64,000 bases of DNA from JANMES01 sp038329865 (GTDB lineage: Bacteria; Planctomycetota; Phycisphaerae; Tepidisphaerales; Tepidisphaeraceae). Within the stretch, counting starts at the first letter, position 1. Each line of letters opens with the position of its first letter. Below are positions 28,369-36,632 of the stretch, piece by piece. The position numbers and the translations under genes are program-made. The notes below the pieces were generated by a model. That model worked only from the letters and a program-made list of their open reading frames with translations. It made no database searches and was not told the DNA's origin. The stretch spans positions 78,706-142,705 of the forward strand of contig JBBQNK010000004.1 in assembly GCA_038329865.1 (NCBI GenBank), written 5' to 3'.

Positions 28369-30300
28369 ATGCCAGACCTCCGCGACCAGCTTCAAACTTA
28401 CTTCGGCCTGGACGATTTTCGTCCCGCCCAGCGCGGCGTGATCGAAGACGTGCTGGCCGGGCGCGACGTGCTTTGCGTGATGCCGACCGGGGCGGGCAAA
28501 TCGCTTTGCTACCAGTTGCCGGCCGTGGTGCAGGGCGGGCTGACGATTGTCGTTTCGCCGTTGATTTCGCTGATGGAAGATCAGGTTTCACAGCTGCGCG
28601 ATGAAGGCATCGCGTCGGCCATGCTCAGCAGCAATATGCCGCCGGACTTGCGGCGCGAGGCGATGGCGCAACTCGATGGCGGGTTCGAAGGATTGTTCTA
28701 CGTCGCGCCGGAGCGATTCTTCGCCGGCAATTTCCAGCAAATCATCGGCCGGCAGAACGTGAAGTTGCTGGCGATCGACGAAGCCCACTGCATCAGCCAA
28801 TGGGGCCACGATTTCCGCCCCGAGTACGCGCGGCTGGGCGAAGTCCGCCGCCTGCTCGGCTCGCCGCCAACGATCGCTCTCACCGCCACGGCCACCGAAG
28901 ACGTGCGGCAGGACATCATCCACCAGCTCGATATGCGCGAGCCGAGCGTGGTCATCACCGGGTTTGATCGATTGAACCTGATTTACGAAAGCCGCCGGGT
29001 GAGCAAGGTCGCGGAGAAGGATGCGGAGCTGCTTCACCTGCTGCAGAACGAGCCCGGCAGCGGCATCGTGTATTGCGCGACGCGGAAGAATGTCGACCTG
29101 CTCAGCACCGCGCTGGCCGAGCGATTGCGCGGCCGACTCGTCGTGCCGTACCACGCGGGGCTGGAATCGACCGAGCGCACGGGCAATCAGGAAAAGTTCA
29201 TGGACACGCCCGGCGCGATCGCCATCGCCACCAACGCGTTCGGCATGGGCATTAACAAGCCGGACATTCGCTTCGTCGTTCACTACAACCTGCCCGGCAC
29301 GCTCGAGGCGTACTACCAGGAGGCCGGCCGCGCGGGGCGCGACGGCACGACCAGCCGCTGCACGCTGCTCTACAGTTTTCAGGATCGTAAGACGCAGGAA
29401 TTCTTCATCGACAAGCTCGGCGAGCAGCTCGAAGGGACGGATGCCGACGCGCTGGCCGAGCGCAAGCAGCGCGCCACCGACAAGCTCGACCTGATGGTCC
29501 GCTACGCGCAAACCCACCGCTGTCGCCGGCAGCAGATTCTCGATTACTTCGGCGACGAGGCGGAAGTCATCGACTGCCAATGCGACGTCTGCCGCGGCGA
29601 ATCGGGCAGCATCGTCACTGATCACACGCAGCCGCTGAGCGAAGAAATCGTCATGCTCACGCGGAAGCTGCTCTCCGGCGTCGCGCGGTTGAACGGCCGA
29701 TTCGGCGTGGGCGCAGTGGCGGAAGTGCTCGCGGGCATCGACAACGAACGCGCCCAGCGATGGCAGCTCAACTCCCTTTCCGTCTTCGGCCTGCTCAAAA
29801 AATTCCCCACCAAACGGCTGATCGCGATGCTCCACCGCCTGATCGAAGCCGGCCTTTGCAGGCAGCGCAGCATCGAAGGCAGTCACGGCTCCCTGATCGA
29901 AATTTCGCCGACGGGCGTGGCGGTGATGAAGGCGCTCCAACCGCCGCCGGGCGTGCTGGTGGATCTGGTGCCGTCGGGCGGTTCGCGGGCGATGGGCACA
30001 AACGCCCGCGCGTTCGGCACGAATCCGAAATCGCTGCGGAGCAAGACGACGATCGAGATGGACGAATCGCCGATGGACGAGGACGCACAATCGCGCTTCG
30101 ATCGCCTGCGGGCGGTTCGCACGCAACTCGCCAAGGCCAAGGCGCTGCCGGCGTACTGCATCTGCCACGACCGCACGCTCGCCCAGATCGCCCGGGCCGC
30201 GCCGAGCAGCCTGGTGGCGCTGGAAGACATCAAAGGCATGGGCCCGTTCAAGGTGAAGATGTACGGCGAGCAACTGCTGGCGGCGATGGCGGAGGGGTAG
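28369..30300 (+). CDS. recQ: ATP-dependent DNA helicase RecQ
   Basis: 643 residues. Helicase motifs: I MPTGAGKSLCYQLP, II DEAHCISQWGHDFRPEY, III TATATEDV, V NAFGMGINKPDIRF, VI QEAGRAGRDG. The zinc-binding subdomain has C ... CQCDVC (residues about 386-410), followed by the winged-helix RQC region. A C-terminal HRDC domain contains ICHDRTLAQIA and IKGMGPFKVKMYG. It unwinds DNA 3' to 5' in recombination and repair. Domain content and length match E. coli-type RecQ. Confidence 0.97.
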   Translation: MPDLRDQLQTYFGLDDFRPAQRGVIEDVLAGRDVLCVMPTGAGKSLCYQLPAVVQGGLTIVVSPLISLMEDQVSQLRDEGIASAMLSSNMPPDLRREAMAQLDGGFEGLFYVAPERFFAGNFQQIIGRQNVKLLAIDEAHCISQWGHDFRPEYARLGEVRRLLGSPPTIALTATATEDVRQDIIHQLDMREPSVVITGFDRLNLIYESRRVSKVAEKDAELLHLLQNEPGSGIVYCATRKNVDLLSTALAERLRGRLVVPYHAGLESTERTGNQEKFMDTPGAIAIATNAFGMGINKPDIRFVVHYNLPGTLEAYYQEAGRAGRDGTTSRCTLLYSFQDRKTQEFFIDKLGEQLEGTDADALAERKQRATDKLDLMVRYAQTHRCRRQQILDYFGDEAEVIDCQCDVCRGESGSIVTDHTQPLSEEIVMLTRKLLSGVARLNGRFGVGAVAEVLAGIDNERAQRWQLNSLSVFGLLKKFPTKRLIAMLHRLIEAGLCRQRSIEGSHGSLIEISPTGVAVMKALQPPPGVLVDLVPSGGSRAMGTNARAFGTNPKSLRSKTTIEMDESPMDEDAQSRFDRLRAVRTQLAKAKALPAYCICHDRTLAQIARAAPSSLVALEDIKGMGPFKVKMYGEQLLAAMAEG

Positions 30301-30356
30301 TACTTCGCGGAATTCCCACTTCATCATCCTGAGAGCGTGTCTGAGATGTCGGGTTT

Positions 30357-30434
30357 TGTCATGCTGAGGTACTCCGAAGCATCTAGCCTCGTCGGCAAGG
30401 TGGCTAGATCCTTCGGAGTACCTCAGGATGACGA
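30357..30434. repeat. Family A inverted repeat, copy 3
   Basis: The left arm has single changes (TCATGCTGAGG, GAAGCATC) against an intact right arm. About 30 bp upstream, near 30321, TCATCATCCTGAGAG looks like a second, truncated left end. The right arm runs into the possible upstream start of the next gene. Confidence 0.88.
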
Positions 30435-30463
30435 AATACCCCATTTCCGAATATCATCCCGCC

Positions 30464-31492
30464 ATGCAGCCCACACTCAATCTCTCCCCGTCGCTAGGCC
30501 ATCTCGAGTTAATGAATTCGGTCAACAAGCAGCTCGCTTACGTCACCGGCCGGTTCGGGCCGTGGCAGCAGAAGATTCGGACGAAACTGAAATCGCTGCT
30601 GTTGCTCCCGCCCAATCGGCACGAGCCGCTGCACGTGCGGTCGCTCTGGAAACGCGAGAGGGAATTCGGCACGATCGAAAAAATCGCCTTCCGCGCCGAG
30701 GCCGGCGTGGACGTGCCGGGATACTGGTGCGTGCCGGCCAAACCGATCAAACCGGGCCTCACGTTCATTTGCCTGCAAGGCCACAGCACCGGCATGCACC
30801 TTTCGATCGCCGTTGATGCCGCCACCGAGACGCAGCCGTTCCCCGTCGTAGGCGATCGCGATTTCGCCATCGGCTGCATGAAGCGCGGCATCGCGGCGCT
30901 CTGCATCGAGCAGCGATCCTTCGGCCAGCGCGTGGAGAAGCTGCAGGAGCAGAAGTTTTCCGGATTCTGCCACGACGCCGTCGGCCGGGCGCTGCTGCTC
31001 GGGCGAACGCTCGCCGGAGAGCGCGTGTTCGATATCGATCGCGCGCTCGATTACCTCGACTGGCGCGGCGACGTGAACATGAAGCGCGTTGGCATCATGG
31101 GCCAAAGCACCGGCGGCACGATCAGCATGTACGCCGCCGCGCTGCTGCCGCGGGTCGCATATTGCATGCCGAGCTGCTCGACCGCACGGTTCGCCGACTC
31201 GATCGCGACGATCTACCACTGCAGCTGCAATTTCGTGCCGGGCATCATGCAGTGGATGGACATGGGCGACATTTTAGGAGCGATCGCCCCGCGCCCGCTG
31301 GTGATCGTGAATGGGAAGACCGACGAAATTTTCCCGATCAACAGCGCGGGGGCTTCGTTTAAGCAGACGAAGCGAATCTACCAGTCCGCCCGCGCCGCGA
31401 ATCGCGTCAAATTCGTTGAAGGTGCGGAAGGTCATCGGTTTTACGCAGAGCCTGCGTGGAACGCGATGTTGAAGTTAATACCGCGATCGTGA
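30464..31492 (+). CDS. Alpha/beta hydrolase, acetyl xylan esterase/dienelactone hydrolase-like
   Basis: 342 residues from ATG at 30464; another ATG at 30428 lies inside the family A repeat and is less likely. The nucleophile elbow is GIMGQSTGGTISMY, acid NGKTDEIFPI, and His EGAEGHRFYAEPAW, so the triad is complete. PGLTFICLQGHSTGMH fits the oxyanion region. No signal peptide is seen, so it is probably a cytoplasmic esterase or thioesterase of the large sugar-ester hydrolase group. TATCAT lies 6 bp before the chosen ATG. Confidence 0.8.
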   Translation: MQPTLNLSPSLGHLELMNSVNKQLAYVTGRFGPWQQKIRTKLKSLLLLPPNRHEPLHVRSLWKREREFGTIEKIAFRAEAGVDVPGYWCVPAKPIKPGLTFICLQGHSTGMHLSIAVDAATETQPFPVVGDRDFAIGCMKRGIAALCIEQRSFGQRVEKLQEQKFSGFCHDAVGRALLLGRTLAGERVFDIDRALDYLDWRGDVNMKRVGIMGQSTGGTISMYAAALLPRVAYCMPSCSTARFADSIATIYHCSCNFVPGIMQWMDMGDILGAIAPRPLVIVNGKTDEIFPINSAGASFKQTKRIYQSARAANRVKFVEGAEGHRFYAEPAWNAMLKLIPRS

Positions 31493-31510
31493 AAGATGAT
31501 CCGAGAATGA

Positions 31511-31582
31511 TTCCGTAGCCGCGAACGCAAGTTCGCGGTGATTCGCGACTCAATCCACGAGCTTGTGCTCGTGGCTACGGAA
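31511..31582. repeat. Family G double-hairpin element
   Basis: Outer arms TTCCGTAGCC and GGCTACGGAA pair. Inside are two independent small hairpins, GCGAACGCAAGTTCGC and CACGAGCTTGTGCTCGTG, giving a cruciform-like unit between the hydrolase and ribokinase genes. Confidence 0.85.
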
Positions 31583-31628
31583 ATTTCAGTTATGCCCATC
31601 GAATGATCTCTTGTTCGGAAACGTGAAA

Positions 31629-32543
31629 ATGCCCAAGCCCATCGTCGTCATCGGTTCGATCAACATGGATCTCGTCTGCCGCACGCCGCGCATGCCGGCG
31701 GGGGGCGAGTCGATTATCGGCAGCGGCTTCGTCACGATCCCCGGCGGCAAGGGCGCCAACCAGGCGGTCGCGGCGGCAAAGCTAGGCGGCGACGTGCACC
31801 TCATCGGTCGCGTAGGCGATGACGATTTCGGCAAGCGCCTGCTCGCCGGCTTAGCGGTGAACGGAGTGAACATCGACCGCGTCCCCATCACCCGCGGCGT
31901 GGCCAGCGGCGTGGCGATGATCATGGTCGACGCGAAAGGGCAGAACTCCATCGTGACCGCCGCCGGCGCGAACGGTGCTGTCACGATCAAGGACATCGAC
32001 GCGGCGAAAAATCTGATCGCGACGGCGGCGGTCGTCGTGCTGCAGTACGAAATCCCGCTGCCGGTGGTGCGGCACGCAATGGCGCTCTGCCGCAAACTCG
32101 GCGTTTACACGATCGTCGACCCCGCCCCCGCGCCGGCCAAGCCGATCCCGCGGGATCTGTTCGCCGCCGATGTCTTCTCGCCCAACGAAACCGAGGCCGC
32201 CACGCTGCTCGGCGTCGCCGGCGAGGATCTGCCCGCGAACATCGCCGTGTCGCTGATGAAGCGCGGCGCACAATCCGTCGTCCTGAAGCGCGGCGCCCGC
32301 GGGGCGATGTGGTTTGACCGCTCCGGCCTCGTCGCGACGGCAAAAGCATTCAAAGTCAAAGTCATCGACACCACGGCCGCGGGCGATTCCTTCACCGCCG
32401 CGCTGGCCGTCGCGAAATCCGAAGAAATGCCTCCCGAGCAAGCCCTACGCTTCGCCTGCGCCGCCGGCGCGATTTGCGTAACGGGTTTCGGCGCCCAGCC
32501 GTCGCTGCCGACACGGAAGCAGGTGAATGCATTGCTCAAGTAG
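31629..32543 (+). CDS. rbsK: Ribokinase
   Basis: 304 residues from ATG at 31629. PfkB-family signatures: GSINMDLV, GGKGANQAVAAAKLG near residue 40 and DTTAAGDSFTAALAV with the catalytic Asp near 250; FSPNETEA is also conserved. It phosphorylates ribose, or a related sugar, at O5. A GTG at 31623 is an alternative start. The TAG stop (32541..32543) is inside the family D repeat. The family fit is strong, but substrate specificity among PfkB kinases cannot be fixed from sequence alone. Confidence 0.88.
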   Translation: MPKPIVVIGSINMDLVCRTPRMPAGGESIIGSGFVTIPGGKGANQAVAAAKLGGDVHLIGRVGDDDFGKRLLAGLAVNGVNIDRVPITRGVASGVAMIMVDAKGQNSIVTAAGANGAVTIKDIDAAKNLIATAAVVVLQYEIPLPVVRHAMALCRKLGVYTIVDPAPAPAKPIPRDLFAADVFSPNETEAATLLGVAGEDLPANIAVSLMKRGAQSVVLKRGARGAMWFDRSGLVATAKAFKVKVIDTTAAGDSFTAALAVAKSEEMPPEQALRFACAAGAICVTGFGAQPSLPTRKQVNALLK

Positions 32544-32603
32544 GGCGGGATAGCAATCCCGCCGACTCCGTCACGGCCCGGCGGGATTGCTATCCCGCCC
32601 TAC
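32540..32603. repeat. Family D inverted repeat, full copy
   Basis: GTAGGGCGGGATAGCAATCC at the left and its reverse complement ending GCCCTAC at the right. It contains the stop codon of the ribokinase gene. Half copies occur at 33164..33181 and 57524..57546. Confidence 0.9.
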
Positions 32604-32615
32604 AAAATTCGCAGA

Positions 32616-32699
32616 GTAGGGTCCGCCTTGGCGGACAATGTTGTTTTCGTGGCGCACCGAGCTCGAATATTGGTTTCGGTCCGCCAAGGCATACCCTAC
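32616..32699. repeat. Inverted repeat with GTAGGGT/CCGCC arms
   Basis: Left arm GTAGGGTCCGCCTTGGCGGA, right arm TCCGCCAAGGCATACCCTAC, with about 45 bp of unrelated loop. It sits 12 bp after the family D element, so two different hairpins are stacked in one gap. Confidence 0.85.
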
Positions 32700-32729
32700 G
32701 AGTCTGCGTGAACAATCTCGAGAAAATCG

Positions 32730-33160
32730 ATGCCAGATTCGCCGGACATCACGCCCCGTCAACCCATTCCGCCAGACCACAAGCCGCGATTGTTCATGTG
32801 GATCGGCTGCGGATTGATTCTCATTGGCCTGATTCTGACGGTTCGGACAGTGGCGTTCATTCGCGGTGCGGAACATGTGTTGCAACAGTCATCGCCCAGG
32901 ACTCGGGTGATGGTGGAACGTACCGTCCTACGTTCGAGTTTAAAGACGTCTTACAACAGAATCTCCGAGTGACGATGGATCACTACTCCACCGAATATTC
33001 GTACAGCATCCGCGATCGAGTGCCGATTCTCTACGATCCCTCTTCCACGAGCGTTCGAGTCGACTCTTTTCTCGGCATCTGGGGAGTCTCATTGTTGGTC
33101 GTCGCACTCGGCGCAGGGATGATTTTGTTTGGTCTGATTTTGCGACGGATGGTGAGTTAG
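32730..33160 (+). pseudogene. DUF3592-type membrane protein, frameshifted
   Basis: Two overlapping frames together give one DUF3592-like protein of about 143 residues. The first frame encodes an N-terminal helix, RLFMWIGCGLILIGLILTV, and continues to FIRGAEH. The second frame then encodes ATVIAQDSGDGGTYRPTFEF, VPILYDPSSTSVRVDSF and a last helix GVSLLVVALGAGMILFGLIL. The switch falls near 32877..32880 and needs a one-base loss (or two-base gain). The first frame alone stops at 32972 after 80 residues. It may be a true mutation or an assembly error; no slippery heptamer is evident at the junction. Confidence 0.78.
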
Positions 33161-33163
33161 AAG

Positions 33164-33181
33164 GTGGGCGGGATAGCAATT
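33164..33181. repeat. Family D half copy
   Basis: GTGGGCGGGATAGCAATT matches only the left arm of the element at 32540; no right arm follows. It starts 3 bp after the stop of the frameshifted DUF3592 gene. Confidence 0.6.
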
Positions 33182-33209
33182 CTGGCATGAAAGAATCGAA
33201 ACTGATTCA

Positions 33210-33275
33210 GCCACAGAGGCACAGAGAGAAACAGAGCCAAACATAAATCCTCAGTTCTCTCTGTGCCTCTGTGGC
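33210..33275. repeat. Family B inverted repeat, copy 2
   Basis: GCCACAGAGGCACAGAGAGA and its reverse complement TCTCTCTGTGCCTCTGTGGC are 24 bp apart. It lies between two converging genes, the DUF3592 remnant and mutM, ending 9 bp short of the mutM stop. Confidence 0.9.
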
Positions 33276-33284
33276 GCATTCGGA

Positions 33285-34184
33285 TTAAGAACTTTCCAAC
33301 TCCTCAATCGTCCGCGGCCAATCCTTTTTCAGCAATCGCGAGAGCGACCGATCCGCCAGTAGTTTCCCATCGGTCTGGCATCTCGGGCAGTAGTTGGTTT
33401 CATTCTCCGCATACCGGATGCGCTGAATTTTCGTGTCGCACACGGGGCAGGGCTGGCCGAACTTGCCGTGGGCGGCGAAGTCGGGGCGGAAGGCGGTGAC
33501 GTCGCCGGGGCCGGGGAATTTGTCGGCGAACTCGTTGATCAGGTGGCCGGTCCAGCGGGCGAGGGTCATTCTGGCGGCGGTGTACAGGCGGTCGGTTTCA
33601 TCTTCGGTGAGGGATTGCGAAAGTTTCACCGGCGACAGCCCGGCGGCGTGGAGGATTTCGTCGCTGTAGGCGTTGCCGATTCCGTCGAAGACGCGCGGGT
33701 CGGTGAGGCTTCGCTTGAGCGTATGGTTTTCCTTCCGCAACTGGCGGGCGAAATCGGCGGCGTCGATTTTGAAGACGTCGAGGCCGCCGGGGTCGTGCTT
33801 GCCGAGTTCTTCTAGGCCGCGGACGAGCCACAGGCCGGAGCGTTTCTTCGGCGAGGATTCGACGAGCTGCAGCGTGCCGTGCGGGAAGGAGAAGCTTGCG
33901 AGCCCGGCCTTGCCGGCCGGCTTGGCGCGCGGCTTATCGCTCCAGCGGAATCGCCCGGCGATCATGAGGTGGACAATGAGAAACAACTCGCCGGAGAATT
34001 CAAACACGATCCGCTTCCCGAGCCGGCTGACGGCCAGCACGGTTTGGCCTTCGATCGCATCGATCGGCGGATCGAACGTCCGCAGCACGAACGGGCTGAC
34101 GATGACCGCGCGATCCAGCGTCTGCCCGAGCACCCGCGGGCGAAGGGCGTGGAGGAAAAGTTCGATGTCGGGGAGTTCGGGCAT
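33285..34184 (-). CDS. mutM: Formamidopyrimidine-DNA glycosylase
   Basis: 299 residues from ATG at 34184, giving the N-terminus MPELPDIE, where Pro2 is the Schiff-base nucleophile and Glu3 the acid. The helix-two-turn-helix region contains FDGIGNAYSDEILHAAGLSP. The zinc finger is CPVCDTKI ... CPRCQT. It removes oxidised purines such as 8-oxoguanine and nicks the abasic site. The apparent longer frame upstream is an artefact of the family I repeat that touches the start region. Confidence 0.93.
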   Translation of the reverse strand: MPELPDIELFLHALRPRVLGQTLDRAVIVSPFVLRTFDPPIDAIEGQTVLAVSRLGKRIVFEFSGELFLIVHLMIAGRFRWSDKPRAKPAGKAGLASFSFPHGTLQLVESSPKKRSGLWLVRGLEELGKHDPGGLDVFKIDAADFARQLRKENHTLKRSLTDPRVFDGIGNAYSDEILHAAGLSPVKLSQSLTEDETDRLYTAARMTLARWTGHLINEFADKFPGPGDVTAFRPDFAAHGKFGQPCPVCDTKIQRIRYAENETNYCPRCQTDGKLLADRSLSRLLKKDWPRTIEELESS

Positions 34185-34190
34185 TTGGAA

Positions 34191-34283
34191 AAATGCAAAA
34201 TGCAAAATGCAAAATGCAAATTGCAAAATGAAGATCAGGTTAATTTAAGCATTGAGCAATTGTGCATTCTGCATTCTGCATTT
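34191..34283. repeat. Family I tandem-word inverted repeat (AAATGCA)
   Basis: The left part has four to five tandem copies of the heptamer AAATGCA; the right part has GCATTCT/GCATTCT/GCATTT, roughly its reverse complement. About 30 bp lie between them. It fills the whole gap between mutM and the M42 peptidase gene, ending one base from that gene's stop. Confidence 0.85.
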
Positions 34284-34284
34284 C

Positions 34285-35313
34285 TCATGCTTCCAACCAC
34301 GCCGCCAGCAGGTCGATCGCCGCCTGCAAGTCCTTCAGATGGATCGTTTCGGTCACAGTGTGGATGTACCGCGTAGGCACGGAGAGCGTCATCGTGCGGT
34401 AGCCGCCGCGGGAGCGTTGCATCGGGCCGGCGTCGGTGCCGCCTCTTGGGAGGACGCTGAGCTGCGAAGGTATTTTCTTTTTGCTCGCCAGTGCGTCGAA
34501 TTCATCGATGAGGGAACGGTCGGAGATGGTCAGGCCGTCCATGATCGTCAGGGCCACGCCGTCTCCCTGCTTGGTGACGCGTTCGTCGTCGGGCACGCCG
34601 GGGGTGTCGACGGCTAAGGTGGTGTCGATCGCGATGGCGATGTCCGGATCCGTCGCGTACGCCGCCGGGCCGGCGCCGCGGCAGCCGACTTCTTCCTGAA
34701 CTGTCGCGGCGAAGCAGATCTCGTACTTCGGCTTCTTCACCTTCTTCATCGCCTCGAGCACGACGAAGCCGGCCACGCGATTGTCGAGGCACTTGCCGGT
34801 CACGCACTCGCCGATCTGCTGGAACGGGGCGATGAGCGTGACGGGATCGCCGATGCGGACTTTTTTCTTCACCTCGGCGGCCGGCAGGCAGAGATCGACC
34901 ATGAACTCGCCGATCTCCGGGATCTTTTTCTTGTCCTCGTCCTTAGCGATATGGATCGGCCGGCCGCCGGGGTTGAGCAGGCCGACGATATCGCCGCCGG
35001 TGCTGGCCTGCACGAGCACGCGCCGGGCGAGCAGGTTGCGCGTATCGAACCCGCCGGCGGCGTTGAGGCGGAGGAAGCCGCGGTCATCGACGTGCTTCAC
35101 GTAGAAGCCGATCTCGTCGATATGGCAGGCGATCAGCACGCGCTTGGCGCTCTTGCTCGCTGCTTTTTTCGTGGCGATCAGCGTGCCCATGGGGTCGACG
35201 GTGATCGTGTCGAACAGTTTTTTCGCGTGAGCACTGATGATCTCTCGCACGCGCTCTTCACGACCGGGGACGCCAGGGGCTTCGGACAGGGATTGGAGGA
35301 GGTTGAGGTTCAT
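34285..35313 (-). CDS. M42 family metallopeptidase
   Basis: 342 residues. The metal ligands expected for M42 glutamyl or deblocking aminopeptidases are present: His in LIACHIDEIG, Asp in GKCLDNRVAG, the Glu pair in TVQEEVGCRG, Asp in IAIDTTLAVD and His in RYIHTVTE. The protein is cytoplasmic with no signal peptide and should trim N-terminal residues from peptides as a large oligomer. Length is normal for FrvX-like members. Confidence 0.9.
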   Translation of the reverse strand: MNLNLLQSLSEAPGVPGREERVREIISAHAKKLFDTITVDPMGTLIATKKAASKSAKRVLIACHIDEIGFYVKHVDDRGFLRLNAAGGFDTRNLLARRVLVQASTGGDIVGLLNPGGRPIHIAKDEDKKKIPEIGEFMVDLCLPAAEVKKKVRIGDPVTLIAPFQQIGECVTGKCLDNRVAGFVVLEAMKKVKKPKYEICFAATVQEEVGCRGAGPAAYATDPDIAIAIDTTLAVDTPGVPDDERVTKQGDGVALTIMDGLTISDRSLIDEFDALASKKKIPSQLSVLPRGGTDAGPMQRSRGGYRTMTLSVPTRYIHTVTETIHLKDLQAAIDLLAAWLEA

Positions 35314-35333
35314 GCGGTGATGTTATCTGACTC

Positions 35334-35365
35334 AAAAAAAAGAGCTAGCCACTGAAGTGGCTAGC
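35334..35365 (-). terminator. Intrinsic terminator of the squalene-cyclase-like gene
   Basis: Read on the minus strand, GCTAGCCAC-TTCA-GTGGCTAGC forms a 9-bp stem, followed by a T tract (35334..35341 are all A on the plus strand). It lies 29 bp after the stop at 35394. Confidence 0.88.
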
Positions 35366-35393
35366 CCGGGTTCGAGTGTTAAATACTTTCGCG

Positions 35394-36632
35394 CTATTTC
35401 GTGGGATGGTCCTTGAAATCCTTCTGCACTTCTTCCAGCGCCAGCACGCTGTAGGAGGTGACGATGATCGGGATGTTTTCCATCCACCGCTTATCGCCGA
35501 CCCAGCTGCCGTCGGGCTTTTGCATTTCGGCGAGCTTGGCGACCATTTCTTCGCGCCAGTCGTGCGGCTTGCCGGCGGTGTCGGTGATGACGGGCTCGCC
35601 GTACGCGTGCAGCGCCTTGGCCATCACGTGGACGTAGTAGTACAGGCCGTCTTTCGCCTGGGCCGGATCGTGCAGGCGCAGGCCGGGGTTTTCGTCGAGG
35701 GTCCAGTTGGCGCGGCACCAGTCGATGGCGGCCTTCACGCGCGGGTCGTCCTTTTTAATGCCGGCGTACAGCATCGACTTGATGCCCGCGTAGGTCATCG
35801 TGCCGTAGCTGCGCCACTGCTTTTGGCCGTTGGGGGCGACGAAATCTTCGGCCTCGCTGTCGCCGCCGTTGCTGGGGGAGTAGATGAATCCGCCGTCATT
35901 GCCGGCGAAGGGTTGATCGTTGGATTCGCTGCGGTTCTGACAGCGGGTGATGAATTTTTGCGCTTCCTTAAAGGCTGCGTCATCCGGGGACAGCCCGGCG
36001 TCGTACAGCGCCTGGATGGAGAACTGCACGTTGCTCAAGTCCGGCCGGCCGTGCTGTGGGTTGTAGCTGAAGCCGCCTTCCCACGCGGTGAATTTGGGAT
36101 CGCCGATCTTTTCACCGTTGGGCCCGACGGACGTGGCCGTCCACTGCGTGCCCTTCAGGTACGCGACTGCTTTTTCAAGCTTGGGCTTGATGTCCGGCTG
36201 GTCCTTCACCACGGCCAGTGCGCTGATCGCGATGGACGTGTTATAGTTGGCGAGAATATCTTTGTAGATTCCGCCGTCTTCCTTTTGATTGCTCAGCAGG
36301 AATTCGTAACCCTTGTGAACGACATCATTGGTGTACGGATATTTCGAATCCTGCGCCATGGCTCGGAGGACCAGGGCGGTGACGGCCGGGGGCATTTTCG
36401 CGTTGCCGAAGCTGCCGTCGGGGTTCTGCTGGCTCTTAAGATAGGCCAAGCCTTTGTCGATCATCTCCTGCGTGCGGCCCTCCACGGGCAGCCCGGCCGG
36501 CTGGTTCGATGCGATCGGCGCCATTCCGCCCGCCATCTGCGCCGCCGCCGTCGCCGGCCCGAACACCATCGCCGGGATCGGCATGACCGCTGCCGACGCC
36601 AACACCAGTACGCCCAATAGTTTCATTCTCAT
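35394..36632 (-). CDS. Secreted protein with squalene-cyclase/prenyltransferase repeats
   Basis: 412 residues with a signal peptide (LGVLVLASAAVMPIP ... ATAAAQ). At least five alpha-alpha-barrel repeats have QxxDGSF-like turns: YLKSQQNPDGSFGNAKM, SNQKEDGGIYKD, GGFSYNPQHGRPDLSN, NDGGFIYSPSNG and MQKPDGSWVGDKRWMEN. The acidic DxDD motif of true triterpene cyclases is not seen, so a non-enzymatic or binding role is possible. Its ATG overlaps the stop of the upstream membrane-protein gene (36629..36632). Confidence 0.86.
   Translation of the reverse strand: MRMKLLGVLVLASAAVMPIPAMVFGPATAAAQMAGGMAPIASNQPAGLPVEGRTQEMIDKGLAYLKSQQNPDGSFGNAKMPPAVTALVLRAMAQDSKYPYTNDVVHKGYEFLLSNQKEDGGIYKDILANYNTSIAISALAVVKDQPDIKPKLEKAVAYLKGTQWTATSVGPNGEKIGDPKFTAWEGGFSYNPQHGRPDLSNVQFSIQALYDAGLSPDDAAFKEAQKFITRCQNRSESNDQPFAGNDGGFIYSPSNGGDSEAEDFVAPNGQKQWRSYGTMTYAGIKSMLYAGIKKDDPRVKAAIDWCRANWTLDENPGLRLHDPAQAKDGLYYYVHVMAKALHAYGEPVITDTAGKPHDWREEMVAKLAEMQKPDGSWVGDKRWMENIPIIVTSYSVLALEEVQKDFKDHPTK

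Noticed and set aside
30428..30463. Upstream ATG for the hydrolase at 30464
   Set aside because: It lies in the right arm of a family A element, and the residues it would add do not resemble the family.
34191..34283. Tandem AAATGCA repeats as a CRISPR or satellite array
   Set aside because: The unit is only seven bases, there are no spacers, and the other side is a complementary arm, so it is a hairpin element.
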